From Fragum whitleyi (Eukaryota; Mollusca; Bivalvia; Cardiida; Cardiidae): a stretch of 64,000 bases of DNA. Below are positions 12,901-20,771 of the stretch, piece after piece. Numbering within the stretch: position 1 is the first letter of the stretch; each line of letters begins with the position of its first letter. The notes below the pieces were generated by a model. The model was not told the origin of the DNA, did no database searches, and saw only the letters and a program-made list of their open reading frames with translations. The stretch covers positions 25,922,096-25,986,095 of the forward strand of contig OX411556.1 of assembly GCA_948146395.1 (NCBI GenBank). The letters are read 5' to 3'. The translations under genes were made by a program, and so were the position numbers.

Positions 12901-15900
12901 TTTCCTAAGAAATTCCCAAATTGGTGAGAATGTCATTCTGCAATTCTAATATTTTAACTGCCCCTTAAGCGAATGATACTTTTGAATTTTAAGATTTTCC
13001 AAATCCCTGGATGGTTCACAGTCAACTCGGCCTGTGAATAACTCGGCCCGTTAACTCGGCCCGTCAACTCGGCCTGCTTATATAATATATATAATTTTTA
13101 TTTCAGGAAATAAAGGCAATATTGCCTATCAAACCACATGTATACATATAATATTTTACAACAAATAGTCAATGGCGGATTATTAATACTAGATGATAAA
13201 TTTGCTAACATTTATATACGCAAATATATGAGAGAAGGTATATTTCATATAAAATGGATTGCGTGTAATTATAAAACTAACTATCGAGAGTTGATCGGAT
13301 GGCTATTCAAAAATGTGAGTGGAAGTTCGACATGAGTTATTTTGCAATTCAAGTCGTTCTTCCTCTCCCATTCCGAGTCAGCACGGGGCCTGATATATAG
13401 GGGAGATAACTCAATCTCAATGTAAATTTCACCGTCGTTCTTATCTTTCTTCCGTTTTATGAATTAGTAATTTTTGCAAAAGGCATTTATTTACTCGGCC
13501 CTTGAAGTTAATGGTTTCCTCGTTAATTTCACCTTGTTCAAAACGAAACAACAAGGTAGAAACCAGTGGGGAGTTGATTTTCACGATTTTGTAAAATGAT
13601 ATTAAATATTGTTTAATAATATTTATAGATTAACCTGTTAAATTACATAAGATTGGGATTTAGGTCGATTTCGACAGTATCACAGATTTATTGTAGATTA
13701 ATCGCGTCTACTGGTGGACACAATCATGTTTTTCTGGTGCTTCTCTCACAATTACCATATGCGTACCAGGACTTTGGGTGATGGACAATAATCAAGACAT
13801 CGTAGCTACAGCTTAAGTAAGCTGTAATTTCGATGTTATGATCACTCATCAACGACAGTTTTTAAATAGGATTTATTTCTATTACGCATTTGCGTAATGT
13901 GCTTAATGGGAGCTACGCCCTTGATTACCAACACAACATTTCATCCGGGCCACCAGCTGCCTAGGACTTACAACAAGAAAAAGTTATATACAAATAGGGT
14001 TTTACAAATAGGGTACAAACAGTTACATCATAGTATTTCATCCAAACCAGCAGCTGTCTAGCACTTATAACAAGAAAATGGGTAAACGAATGGAAAATAC
14101 ATAAACTATACAAATTGACACTCACATTATTTACAATAATGATCCCATTTAAAGTCACTTGATATTCAATGGGCATGTCATGTTAAACTAGTAGATTTTT
14201 TTAAATGCAATTTAGTTAAATTAGTAAATTAGTTAAATTAGTTATATTATTCCACAAGACAGGAGTACATGTACCTTATTCCTTTTTCATTTCAAACATT
14301 TTAAACCACACTCAGAACTCCTTGTATAAAAAAAAAAAAAAAAAAAAAACCATGTTAACATTTGGGTATAATTAGTTCTTCTGGAAGTCATGCAAATTGT
14401 TCGATAAATTTTAGTTATCAATTAGTGTTTAGTTAACATTGCGTATATATTCATTTCGAAGTTCAAAACCTTTAAAGATAAAAATAGCTAGATTTTTGGT
14501 ATTTTTTGGATTGTTACATGTCAGTAATTCAACAAACTTGAACATACTGGGTTTTCTCCAAAAGTACTGGTTAATGTAAACTTTTCTTAGATCCCTATGT
14601 AAAGTACATTCAAGAAGAAAGTGCATTTCATCCTCAAGTTTGTTACATAAGTTGCATTTTCTATTTTCAAAAGGGATTTTGTGGGGTTTATGCCATCTCC
14701 CTGCCTCTATTTCAAGTCTGTGTGCTGATACTCTAAATCTGGTCAATGCACGTCTGAATTTCTCTATATTAACATCATTAAGGTAGGATTGAAAAGAGAA
14801 TGAACAATAAGATCTATATATCGATATAGGTAATTATATGACGATGCAATGTAAATACTTTGGGGAGCTTGTGTGCTTTTTTTGATAATTAATCAATATT
14901 TATTAATTAATAATCACTCGTTAAAAAGGATTTTGATAATAATAATCTTATTTTACTATTATTTGGTATTTGTGTAAATATGAGATAAAATAGATATAAT
15001 TAAATACTTAATTCACCTTTTATTCAGATTTATTTTTCAAATTATTTTTTTCGAAGCACAAAAGATGACAAGTTATATGCGTATGAAATATGAAGATCGT
15101 AGTTTTAGTCATCAATTGTCTTTTAAGTACATTGCACACATTGATTAACTATCTGATAAGTGTGCTTATATATCCGTTTACTAGGCTAAACACTATTTAA
15201 GTTATATACAAGCCGAGTTGACGGGCCGAGTTTTACACAGGCCGAGTTTTACACGGGCCGAGTTTTTAACAGGCCGAGTTGACAGGACACCCCCTGGATC
15301 AAAGCATGGCCAATATGTTTACCTTTTCTTGTTACGTTTTGGTGCTGATAATTATTAATTCAGAAATGCATAAATCAGTTGTCACTCCATCATACCTGTA
15401 TGACCCTCCCTAAATCAGAGCTACAGATAGAGCAGGTATTTCACAATTTTTTTTTCAAAAAATAGTAGCACAAACCCGACGTTGTTGGTACTTAATGGAA
15501 TTGTCTTGTTAGGACAATTCTAATGAGTACCCACAACATAGGATTTCATTTTACAATAAAGATTTGAGACTGGTTTTAATTCCTGTTATCTGAACCTCTG
15601 TTGATAATGCATTGTGGTCTGTCATGCATGAAGCATGATAATGAGGTCATAGTCACCTTTCAGTGACCTCAATAAATTACACCAAATTACTTAATCATTT
15701 AAGCACCAACAATTCTACTTCCAAAAAAATCTTGAGATTATACAATTCTCACATATTTATGTTCCTGATAATTATAAAGGAAATAAAAGGGGATTTTGGA
15801 ACATCCTTGAAAAGCAACTTACAGTTTAGTGCTCATATTGACCAATGAAGCTCAAAACATTTTTTTTTTTTTACCTATAACATCCTTTAGCTCATAATCT

Positions 15901-15938
15901 TCTCGCTTGATAGAGTAGTGAGGATCAGCCTCCGTCAT
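835..15938 (-). CDS. OXSR1: OXSR1/STK39-type STE20 kinase, 5' six coding exons (partial gene)
   Basis: Six exons on the minus strand join in phase into residues 1-198 of a Ser/Thr kinase of the SPAK/OSR1 (fray) family. Known members are switched on by WNK kinases and phosphorylate cation-chloride cotransporters in cell-volume and salt control. Visible landmarks are the N-terminus [20 protein letters not shown], the glycine loop GAGATAVVQ (22-30), VAIK with Lys44, HRD (142-144) with Lys146 and Asn149, DFG (162-164), the T-loop [13 protein letters not shown] with Thr183 at the place of the WNK-target threonine (human OSR1 Thr185), and APE (192-194). Exons are 15875-15938, 10578-10690, 7574-7682, 6014-6155, 1324-1379 and 835-944, together 594 nt, all with GT-AG borders. 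The C-lobe, PF1 and CCT regions lie beyond the left edge. OXSR1 and STK39 are vertebrate paralogues; an invertebrate would normally have one gene. Confidence 0.95.
1324..1379 (-). CDS. OXSR1: OXSR1 exon 5 (HRDIKAGN catalytic loop)
   Basis: 56 nt coding residues 143-161, [19 protein letters not shown], with the catalytic Asp144, Lys146 and Asn149. The acceptor TTTTTCAG and donor GTGAGT are both strong. The intron to exon 4 is 4.6 kb and holds a Helentron-like element and the exon-copy array. Confidence 0.95.
1415..1713. mobile_element. MITE, GGGTGTGGAAT family, copy 1
   Basis: About 300 bp bounded by inverted CATGGGTGTGTGGAAT and ATTCCACACCCATG ends. Internal CTTGTCC..GGACAAGT motifs are shared with 16636-17614 and 19609-19930. 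It lies in OXSR1 intron 4, just upstream of exon 5. Confidence 0.75.
1738..2160. mobile_element. hAT-like MITE, copy 1
   Basis: Starts GATGGGCAGATTAATC and ends with ATTGTGATTTGAAAA and a TGCC-type terminus. Its centre is a palindrome, GTTGTAACTGCC..GGCAGTTACAAC. It is collinear with the copy at 2258-2674, including a GATGATACTGGGAGTGCTG block. Confidence 0.65.
2258..2674. mobile_element. hAT-like MITE, copy 2
   Basis: Same layout as 1738-2160: left end TGATAGGCAGATTAATCGAT, right end ATTGCCCAACACCAC, central GTAACTACC..GTAGGCAGTTAC foldback. The left end meets a tRNA-like SINE scrap (CTTCTTTGGCTTAGTGGTAG, 2240-2260). Confidence 0.65.
3344..5190 (-). mobile_element. Helentron/pearl-like element with 166-bp minisatellite core
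   Basis: Read on the minus strand it begins TAGCTCACCTGAGCACGAAG, passes a CGTCCGTCGTCCGGCG tract, has about eight tandem units with a 166-bp period (phase visible at 4226, 4392 and 4558), and ends with a hairpin GGGCCAACGGCCC followed by CTCTTGTT. This layout (palindromic start, short GACGG-type microsatellite, tandem core, 3' hairpin) is that reported for bivalve pearl elements and other non-autonomous Helentron relatives. It lies within OXSR1 intron 4. No transposase is encoded. Confidence 0.8.
5208..6013 (-). repeat. 115-bp tandem array of partial OXSR1 exon 4 copies
   Basis: Seven units start at 5208, 5322, 5437, 5552, 5667, 5782 and 5897 (steps 114, then 115) and run into the true exon whose lower border is at 6012-6014. 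Each unit holds about 92 nt of the 3' part of exon 4, the AG|GTAATG donor, and 23 nt of intron. Units at 5437, 5782 and 5897 keep an open frame reading [20 protein letters not shown]; the 5322 unit is open but changed (GLDTFH). Units at 5552 and 5667 carry a stop (TAG for the Gln of GQIH). The 5208 unit has a 1-nt deletion. The short link between units (GTAATG...TTGTAAG) is only 23 nt, too short for a normal intron, so most copies are probably removed with intron 4. Confidence 0.93.
6014..6155 (-). CDS. OXSR1: OXSR1 exon 4 (source of the tandem copies)
   Basis: 142 nt coding residues 96-142: [11 protein letters not shown], a loop [10 protein letters not shown], then helix [20 protein letters not shown] and GQIH of the catalytic loop. 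The acceptor is TTTTTTTCAACAG and the donor is AG|GTAATG. This is the complete copy. Seven partial copies of its 3' 90 or so nt, each with the same donor, follow immediately downstream in the intron (5208-6011). Confidence 0.93.
6172..6532. mobile_element. mariner-type MITE with GCGACCAC ends
   Basis: Flanked by TA, with ends CAGTAAAACTTGTGTTAAGC and a matching inverted terminus ending GACTG. Internal TTAAGCGACC-type motifs repeat. A foldback of GTTTGAACCCATTAGAATCA lies at 6329-6376. The CAGT start and TA flanks are typical of Tc1/mariner derivatives. It sits in OXSR1 intron 3, 17 bp from exon 4. Confidence 0.7.
6539..6701. mobile_element. MITE, GGTAGTGGACC family, copy 1
   Basis: About 160 bp, nearly palindromic, with ends AGGTAGTGGACCTGTAATAG and an inverted partner ending ACTACCT. 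The same family is at 19290-19453, 24130-24293 and 39556-39717. It directly follows the preceding MITE. Confidence 0.75.
6896..6970. repeat. Foldback GTTGTAACTACC family
   Basis: About 70-bp hairpin: TGGCTCAGCACAAAACAGTTG, then GTAACTACC..GGCAGTTTCAAC, then an inverted GCCA end. It is related to the centres of the MITEs at 1738 and 2258 and to 24488-24562. Confidence 0.7.
7574..7682 (-). CDS. OXSR1: OXSR1 exon 3 (alpha-C to hinge)
   Basis: 109 nt coding residues 60-95, starting KEIQAMSQC (alpha-C helix) and running through [20 protein letters not shown] to the hinge and the start of a Gly-rich turn. The donor is GTTAGT, a slightly unusual but valid form. It ends in phase 1. Confidence 0.94.
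7794..7872. repeat. Short foldback in OXSR1 intron 2
   Basis: Imperfect hairpin with arms AGATTCTGCCTTGCATCATCT and its inverse ending GGCAGAATTCC, and a TCTTTAGAAGA centre. It lies just upstream of exon 3. Confidence 0.6.
8131..8498. mobile_element. hAT-like MITE, CAGGGCTTGT ends
   Basis: About 370 bp with a perfect 10-bp inverted terminal repeat, CAGGGCTTGT and ACAAGCCCTG, and subterminal TTGACCCC/GGGGTCAA motifs. A central TTCATATGAA palindrome sits near 8310-8320. No clear 8-bp target duplication was seen. Confidence 0.7.
8703..8754. repeat. Foldback ACTACAGCTT..AAGCTGTAGT family
   Basis: Hairpin with an ACATCGAAACTACAATTTATT arm and AGCTGTAGTTACAATGTTTCG arm. Related copies at 13793-13845 and 23868-23915 share flanking GGGCGTAACTCCCATTA-like sequence. 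Confidence 0.65.
8781..9737 (-). mobile_element. Minisatellite-cored element with 161-bp units
   Basis: Bounded by AACAAGAGTGCCATCGTCAC and, at the other end, a hairpin CCGCCTCCAGCGGCGTATA after a GACGGACGGACAGACGG tract. The core has tandem units on a 161-bp period (CTTAGGAGGAGTTGC at 9291, 9452 and 9613). The layout is as in the pearl-like elements but with a different sequence. Confidence 0.75.
9771..10122. repeat. Tandem duplication, 175-bp unit
   Basis: GTCACAGTCCTGATATCACC begins at 9771 and again at 9946. The two copies remain alike to GTGTAGGCTCCA(C/T)GTCTGTC. It lies in OXSR1 intron 2 and no coding was seen. Confidence 0.8.
10578..10690 (-). CDS. OXSR1: OXSR1 exon 2 (glycine loop, VAIK)
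   Basis: 113 nt coding residues 22-59: the phosphate-binding loop [11 protein letters not shown] and the ATP-anchoring lysine in [11 protein letters not shown]. It ends after EELL in phase 0 with a GTAAG donor; the acceptor AG is at 10692-10691. It is separated from exon 1 by about 5.2 kb of intron that carries a 2.3-kb transposon. Confidence 0.94.
11165..11580. repeat. Two fragments of the hAT-like MITE family
   Basis: At 11165-11255 and 11465-11580 the pattern GATTAATC(G/C)AT..AGTTGGTTTGGG..GATAATCGAT recurs, as at the left end of 1738-2160. Each is preceded by AGTAGTGA. They lie in OXSR1 intron 1. Confidence 0.5.
11990..12045. repeat. Foldback GTTGTTGGTACTCAT family, copy 1
   Basis: A 55-bp hairpin with arms GTTGTTGGTACTCATTTAAAT and an inverse ending ACCCACAACACAGG. 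Related hairpins lie at 15480-15545 and 21955-22020. Confidence 0.65.
12790..12889. repeat. Short tandem duplication, 53-bp unit
   Basis: TAGAACATG(T/A)TGAGTTACAG begins near 12790 and again near 12843, with CAGAGGGATGAGT in both copies. No other feature is seen between 12045 and 13000. Confidence 0.6.
13793..13845. repeat. Foldback AGCTACAGCTT..AAGCTGTAAT
   Basis: Copy of the hairpin family at 8703-8754, inside the ACTCGGCC-bounded element. It has the same distal flank (ATTACGCATTTGCGTAAT, then GGGAGCTACGCCC). Confidence 0.6.
14429..14746 (-). pseudogene. LINE reverse-transcriptase C-terminal tail (fragment)
   Basis: An open stretch of 105 codons reads [15 protein letters not shown], then [17 protein letters not shown] and [10 protein letters not shown]. 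This is the cysteine/histidine tail that follows the reverse transcriptase in many animal non-LTR elements (pattern CxxC-x(8)-HFLLEC). The upstream catalytic part with the YxDD motif is missing. It lies inside the ACTCGGCC-bounded element and is probably an older insertion or captured sequence. Confidence 0.7.
15480..15545. repeat. Foldback GTTGTTGGTACT family, copy 2
   Basis: A hairpin with arms ACGTTGTTGGTACTTAATGGA and an inverse ending GAGTACCCACAACATAGG, and centre TTGTCTTGTTAGGACAA. It lies between the transposon and OXSR1 exon 1. Confidence 0.65.
15875..15938 (-). CDS. OXSR1: OXSR1 exon 1 (start codon)
   Basis: The ATG is at 15938-15936. The exon encodes 21 residues ending KDVI plus the first base of the glycine codon that opens the ATP-binding loop. 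The donor is GTAA at 15874-15871. The 5' UTR continues to higher coordinates. A possible acceptor AG at 15974-15973, after a moderately pyrimidine-rich stretch, would allow a separate noncoding first exon. Confidence 0.92.
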
Positions 15939-16371
15939 CCTGAAAGGACCGGTTCGAACTGCCCCGGATCCAACTGAAATTGTTGGAAATTTAAGAATTT
16001 AAACTTCACGTGAATGTTAATCTATCGAGCCGTTTAGACTGGAAGACCAGGCCGATTTCTGGTAAAATAAAAATTGACAAAACATTGACAAATTTTCAGA
16101 AAAAATAGATCTAAATCCTAAGAATTTATCAACATAAAAATAACAGATGGAACATTTATCGAACAACCCATACGCTTTCACAAATATTGTTAGTTTTGCA
16201 AAACTGTCAAATCAGTCTGAAACTATCCTTTGAGATAAACAGGAAGTCAAGAAAAACAAAAACATCAGAGGCAAAAATTGAAGAAAAAACATTGATCTAC
16301 TTCTGCAATTTATCTGTTTGACTGCTATTGAAAATTCTCAGAGTATTTGAACATCTCAAGCCCTTACAAAG
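15939..16371. promoter_or_regulatory. Divergent intergenic region between OXSR1 and the Spec3/Stum-like gene
   Basis: The two start codons face away from each other across 433 bp, so both 5' UTRs and core promoters should lie here unless an upstream noncoding exon exists. A CACGTG E-box is at 16007-16012. No TATA box or CpG-rich core is obvious. A candidate splice acceptor for an OXSR1 noncoding exon is at 15974-15973. This is inference from layout; transcription starts are not visible. Confidence 0.6.
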
Positions 16372-16504
16372 ATGGGATTTGGTGAAGGAATAGGAATGGG
16401 AGCTGGACATGCTCGTGGCAAGCAAGAGAGAGTTGCAGTCCCAGCTATGCCCATGCCCCTTGCTGTGATATGTTGTATTCTCAACTTTCTAGTTCCAGGC
16501 CTAG
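16372..16504 (+). CDS. Spec3/Stum-like exon 1
   Basis: 133 nt, 44 codons plus one base, ending in FLVPGL and G at a GTAAGA donor. It covers the glycine-rich N-terminus and the first membrane segment. Confidence 0.87.
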
Positions 16505-19500
16505 GTAAGATGGCTTACAAATTCTAAACTTGATCACAATGTTAATGCAAGGTTTTTACTAAGTATGTGTGAAAACTGAAAAGCTCTACAGCGCTTGTGT
16601 TGTATGTCTCTGACTTAGTAAATAAAATTGACTTGCAGGGGTGTGGAATTCCTATGCCCAACTTGTCCGACATAGGCTTTTCTTCATGTGGACAAGTACT
16701 TTTTTCAAGGCCACTTGTCCGTTGACAGGTAAAAACCAGGATAAAACCTTGGAATTCTACTAAATTGATCAAAAAGATTAATTGGCCTAGCCTTGTGACC
16801 TGTGTTTTTGACCCCTTAAGAAATAAAACATTGCACATGCGCAATCATAATGTATATTATTAAACTTTTTAGTAATGAAAATTTGAAATGTCATATGAAC
16901 AGGCAAATTCAAACTCAAAGATCGTCTAAGATAAACAGAAAGTGAAGCTTTCTGCACCAGAATAACCTAGGTAGCTGTTCTAAACCAATCAATTGATTGT
17001 CTTATCAATTCGACCCTTCTGATTGGTCAGGTGAATTATTGGTCCAGGGTTAATTTTACAAAGCAGCTGAGGCTAGATAGGGGGCGTGAATGTTTATGCC
17101 CTGAGCATGCGCAGGTGACATTTTCTATTTCTTCCCGTCTAGTTCGGGAGTCAAAACAAAAGTAATCAACTGTTTTTGTTTTGTTAATATGTTAAATTTA
17201 ATGTCTGTTATATTCATCATTATTTCTATGGTAACTATTTACAAAAAAAAGTTAGAAAAAACATCGGTATTTTTGAATATTTTGCTATCAGAAACTTAGT
17301 TTGAAAAAATTAAACCAGTTACAGAACAGTCAGATAATCAATAAGCGTATGAATTTGGTAATTTTAAAAGGGTCGAAATGACAAGAAGGGTCGAATTGAC
17401 AAGACACAGGCATAATGTTTGTATCAAAGGTTAGAAAAGGTCGTTTTTTATGAAGAAAATGCAGGAACACATTTTCTGCTTCGAAAACAATGTTTTCTGT
17501 AAATACATAAATTTTCTCTATTTGCGGACAAGTTTGTTTGATCCTGGACAAGTAGAAATTCATCTTTTACTTGCCCAGGGATAAGTGGATAAAAGGCGTA
17601 TTTCCAGACCCCTGACTTGAAGGCAGGGCAATGTTGCATCTAGGCTGTGGCATTGTAGAAATTCAATATTTGATTTGTTGCCATATATAAAGACCAAAGC
17701 TTGTCAAAATGTGGACTCAAATTTATACTGTATACCTTTGTTAATTGTCCAAGATAGTTCCAAGAATCGGTTAATAAAAATAATATTTTTTCAACATACA
17801 ATGTAGATGAATATAACCATTTGCATAGCGCAGTTGGTGAAGCAGGTCAATTATAAGGTCCTGGGTACAAACCCCCTAAGGAGGCATTCATTCTTTTGGA
17901 CAATTTGTCACCCACCAATTGGTTGATAATCCTTAATCTATGTGGGATAGTAGCTGGAGGCTTTGAGAGAATGTAATGGTAGTATAGTTGTGAGAAATAC
18001 CAAGAGTCCAATACGAGATGATCAAGCTACTACAATAGGTAAAAAATGTAAAGTTTAGTGTGAAACCTCATTTAAACAAACAAATCATTAAGCCACCGAA
18101 AAGTATTAGAGAAATATTACCACATGAATTATGAATAATGTTGTTTGTTTGCTAGAAACTATAAAAAATTTCATTATGGTATGTTTACCCTTAACCTGCA
18201 GTTTAAAATATATTTCAAAATTAAAAAAAATGGTTGTTTCAACCAGTCATGGCCCAGGTCTTTTTGCACAATGAATAACCAGTTTTTATTTACAAAAATT
18301 AAGCAGACTGCTGTTGGTGTAATATACATAATGAGATCAGACTGCACATCTGTGAAGGATGATCTTAGTCTAAACTGTCTTATTCCAGGTACCATTATAG
18401 CTGGGTTCAGTACATTCTGTTGTGCTAGAAATGAGGACATGACGATAATGTCTCGTTGCGGGAGCTGTTGTATCAGTTTTGCGATTGGTTTACTACAGTT
18501 ATTGACAGTTGCCTTGTTACTAATTGGTTGGATTTGGAGTTGTGTATGGGGAGTCTTCTTTCTAGGAATGTCCAGTAAGTAATTTAACCTTAGATGTCAT
18601 GAAATATATATAAAGATGGTTTGCAAATATTCAGAGCCCATCATAATATCAAGGTCAAGATAGTACGCATTAACATTTAAGAGATGCAGAGAGTATTTGT
18701 TGATTTCATGGAGGCATGAAACTAAAAAGCTTTTTACACTGTATGAATATGCAACACAGATTCATACAAGAGTGTGATTAGCTTCTTAGTTTCACACCTC
18801 CATAAAATCAATAGATGCTTTTTGTCTTGTATGATTTAATTCAATGAAGCAAAAATGTTAAGATTTGTCAATAATGAAACAGATAAATGGCATGTACTTA
18901 TATGACTTCATTTTCTAGAAGTATAGAAAATAACTGCATACCCAAATTTGTTTTCATTTAGGAAAAGAGTCATTTTAAAGTAAATAGGTATGCACAAATT
19001 TTGATTGAAACAACTAAAATAAATTTATTATTGGTTGACTCTTTCCAAAAGCTTTAATATCAACACTCACTCAAGTCTTGTTTACTGAATCTGCTAAAGA
19101 TATCTACTCAGTTTTCAAAACCGTATTGTTTTGAGATTCAAATACCCATTAAGCAATAAAAAGGGTTGAACCAGGCATTTTTAAAATTTCTATATTTTCT
19201 ATGTCCATTAAATTTTATCAGATCTCACTATATGTACCAAGTTTATGTTCATCTCACAATTCCAAGGTTGCTTTTCAATCTTATTTCATTTAGGTAGTGG
19301 GCCCGTAATAGTTCTGCAACCTTTTGGAAATAATGATTTTTAACAGTGTTAAGAGAGGTTTCCTAATGATTTTCATTAGGGCCATTGGTCAACACTGTGA
19401 AAGATCATGTGTTCCTACAGGTTTGCGAAACTATTACAGGTCCACAACCTAAATGCACAAAAAAAAGTTAGGCCAGATAATACGCCATCATAGGTAAATG

Positions 19501-20771
19501 TGTGTTTCATCATCTAAATCTCCTTCCAAACGTCTATAAATCTATTGCTTACTTACACAACCCCTACAGTTTTGCACAAATTTACATGACAATTTCATAA
19601 ATTGTACCCAGGGGTGTGGAAATAAGACTTTTTTCAACTTGTCCATGGACAAGTAAAATTCAATTTCCTACTTGTCCAGGATCAAAAAGAACTTAACGGA
19701 AAAAATGAAATGATAGATATTGAGAAAACATTTTCTTCATTAAAAACAATGTTTTCTCCCCATTGATACAAACAATAGGATGACTTTTCTACTAGATAAA
19801 TTTAGTACTGTATCAAGATTTGCTCTGGTACTTACTTGTCTATGTACTAGTGGCCTATACAAATCTACTTGCCTACAAGTGAAAAAAAGGCAGTGTGGGA
19901 CAAGTTGGGCATGTGAATTCCACACCCCTGGTACTTCATCTTGTGACCATCAGCATATTTTGCAATTTTTTTAACTCTGTATCTTAGGAAAATAAAATTT
20001 CATGATTGATTTTCCCTGTGGTTTGTGTACGGTTTCATATACTTTGATGAAGGCACTCTTGTTTAATTATTAGCTAGTATTTTGATGTGGCCATATCTCT
20101 TACCTGAATGTGACTTAACCCTTTCCTGTTTTTACTAAACTTTGACCTGTCCAAATTAAAAGGCTTTGCAGACGAAAATTTGAAGTGCATTTAATTTGAA
20201 AAATAACCATCCAGTAGGGTAGAAAATAGTGTGGAAAAAGAAGAAATTGCTTGTCAGGAGCAATTTCTTCTTTTTTCACAATGTTTTCTCAATCATAAAA
20301 TCACAGACACGTAAAAAGCAGGTATTAAACAGTAAAGGGTTAAGGTCATCCGTCAAAATAATTATACACAAAAGTCTTGCTGTTATTTGGGCTTGCAAAC
20401 TCAGCAAATCTTCTGTTTTAGGTGAATATTACCATGACAACCCGCCAGACAGTGGTAGAGGTACTGTGGTAAACAACCAGGCCACGGTGGTTGTACAGCC
20501 GGTACCCGGCGGTTATCCACAATATCCTGGTGCCTATGGTCAACAACCGGCCCCAATGTACCAACAGCCACAGATGTATGGAGGATATCCCTCGCCTCAA
20601 CCTAATATGGTTCCACCTCAGCCTAACTTGGCTCCGCCTCAACCTAATGTAGTTCCACCCCCAGGATATTCAGCGCCCCCTAGTGGTCCAGATATGTATG
20701 AACCTCCCCCACCATACACAGAGACCCCACAACAGACTGTACCCTCAGCCCCACCAGCGGAAAAATGTTAA
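16372..20771 (+). CDS. Spec3/Stum-like membrane protein, complete, three exons
   Basis: Exons 16372-16504, 18389-18574 and 20422-20771 join in phase into a 222-residue protein. It starts MGFGEGIGMGAGHARGK, followed by a first hydrophobic segment (PMPLAVICCILNFLVPGLGT, about residues 27-46) with a GTIIAGFSTFCCA block typical of the Spec3/Stum family. A second membrane segment is CISFAIGLLQLLTVALLLIG (about 64-83). The last exon gives a long Pro/Tyr/Gln-rich tail with PPPPYTE-like motifs. Family members include sea urchin SPEC3 (ciliated ectoderm) and fly Stum (needed in mechanosensory neurons); the role here is not shown. The start is chosen as the first ATG in frame, with the 5' end facing OXSR1. 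Three introns-worth of MITEs and a SINE do not touch the exons. Confidence 0.85.
16636..17614. mobile_element. Long member of the GGGTGTGGAA MITE family with target duplication
   Basis: Ends CAGGGGTGTGGAATTCC and TTTCCAGACCCCTG are flanked by the direct repeat ACTTG (16631-16635 and 17615-17619). At 979 bp it is three times its relatives (1415-1713, 19609-19930). Family motifs are at both ends only. The middle 660 bp or so is different and contains GACCC..GGGTCGAA(T/A)TGACAAG motifs, so it is either a nested insertion or the remains of a longer parent. Confidence 0.7.
17815..18045 (+). mobile_element. tRNA-derived SINE, family 2, copy 1
   Basis: Head TAGCGCAGTTGGTGAAGC with a degenerate box B (GGGTACAAACCCC). 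The body is GACAATTTGTC..CACC(A/G)AT(T/A)GGTTGATAATC and GGGATAGTAGCTGGAGGCT..ATGTAATGGTAGTA, matching 30221-30425. It lies in intron 1 of the Spec3/Stum-like gene. Confidence 0.75.
18389..18574 (+). CDS. Spec3/Stum-like exon 2
   Basis: 186 nt with acceptor CTTATTCCAG and donor GTAAGT. It encodes GTIIAGFSTFCCARNEDMT, a cysteine-rich turn CGSCC, and the second membrane segment ending VFFLGMS. The phase is 1 on both sides. Confidence 0.9.
18698..18814. repeat. Foldback around TTCATGGAGGCATGAAACT
   Basis: Two arms of about 50 nt (GATTTCATGGAGGCATGAAAC and GTTTCACACCTCCATAAAATC inverted) flank GAATATGCAACACAGATTC. It lies in intron 2 of the Spec3/Stum-like gene. Confidence 0.65.
19290..19453. 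mobile_element. MITE, GGTAGTGGACC family, copy 2
   Basis: Ends TTAGGTAGTGGGCCCGTAAT and ATTACAGGTCCACAACCTAA, with an internal AACAGTGTTAA..TCAACACTGTG foldback. It lies in intron 2 of the Spec3/Stum-like gene. Confidence 0.78.
19609..19930. mobile_element. MITE, GGGTGTGGAA family, compact copy
   Basis: A 322-bp element with ends CAGGGGTGTGGAA and TTCCACACCCCTG. It is flanked by GTACC and GTACT (4 of 5 bases alike), consistent with the 5-bp duplication at the 16636 copy. Inside are CTTGTCC..GGACAAGT pairs and two AAAACA..TGTTTTCT motifs. Confidence 0.78.
20229..20290. repeat. Foldback AAAAAGAAGAAATTGC..GCAATTTCTTCTTTTT
   Basis: A strong hairpin just upstream of exon 3 of the Spec3/Stum-like gene, followed by CACAATGTTTTCTCAAT. 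Relatives are at 27618-27680, 55183-55230 and 56208-56260. Confidence 0.7.
20422..20771 (+). CDS. Spec3/Stum-like exon 3 (proline-rich tail, stop)
   Basis: Acceptor CTTCTGTTTTAG. Encodes EYYHDNPPDSGRG, then a tail of repeated PQPN(M/L/V)(V/A)PP units and PPPPYTETP, ending EKC and TAA at 20769-20771. The same frame stays open upstream to 20229, but that part is intron and includes a foldback repeat. Confidence 0.9.

Larger units (their letters stand above)
13013..15291. mobile_element. 2.3-kb transposon bounded by ACTCGGCC arrays
   Basis: The element is flanked by an 8-bp direct repeat CCCTGGAT (13005-13012 and 15292-15299). Its ends start GGT and share GTCAACTCGGCCTG in inverted orientation. 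The left end has four AACTCGGCC(C/T)G units in 13024-13077; the right end has five inverted units in 15211-15286. An isolated unit is at 13494. The inside is AT-rich and holds a LINE-type reverse-transcriptase tail (14429-14746). No transposase was recognised. An 8-bp duplication with GG-starting ends occurs in Merlin-type DNA transposons and 8 bp also in hAT, but the family is not settled. It is inserted in OXSR1 intron 1. Confidence 0.8.

Noticed and set aside
18145..18388. Upstream extension of the Spec3/Stum-like exon 2 frame
   Set aside because: The acceptor TTCCAG at 18388 and the phase from exon 1 place the exon start at 18389.
20229..20771. 180-codon frame starting MWKKKK taken as one exon
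   Set aside because: The part before 20422 is intron: it contains a foldback repeat, and the CTTCTGTTTTAG acceptor joins exon 3 in phase to exon 2.
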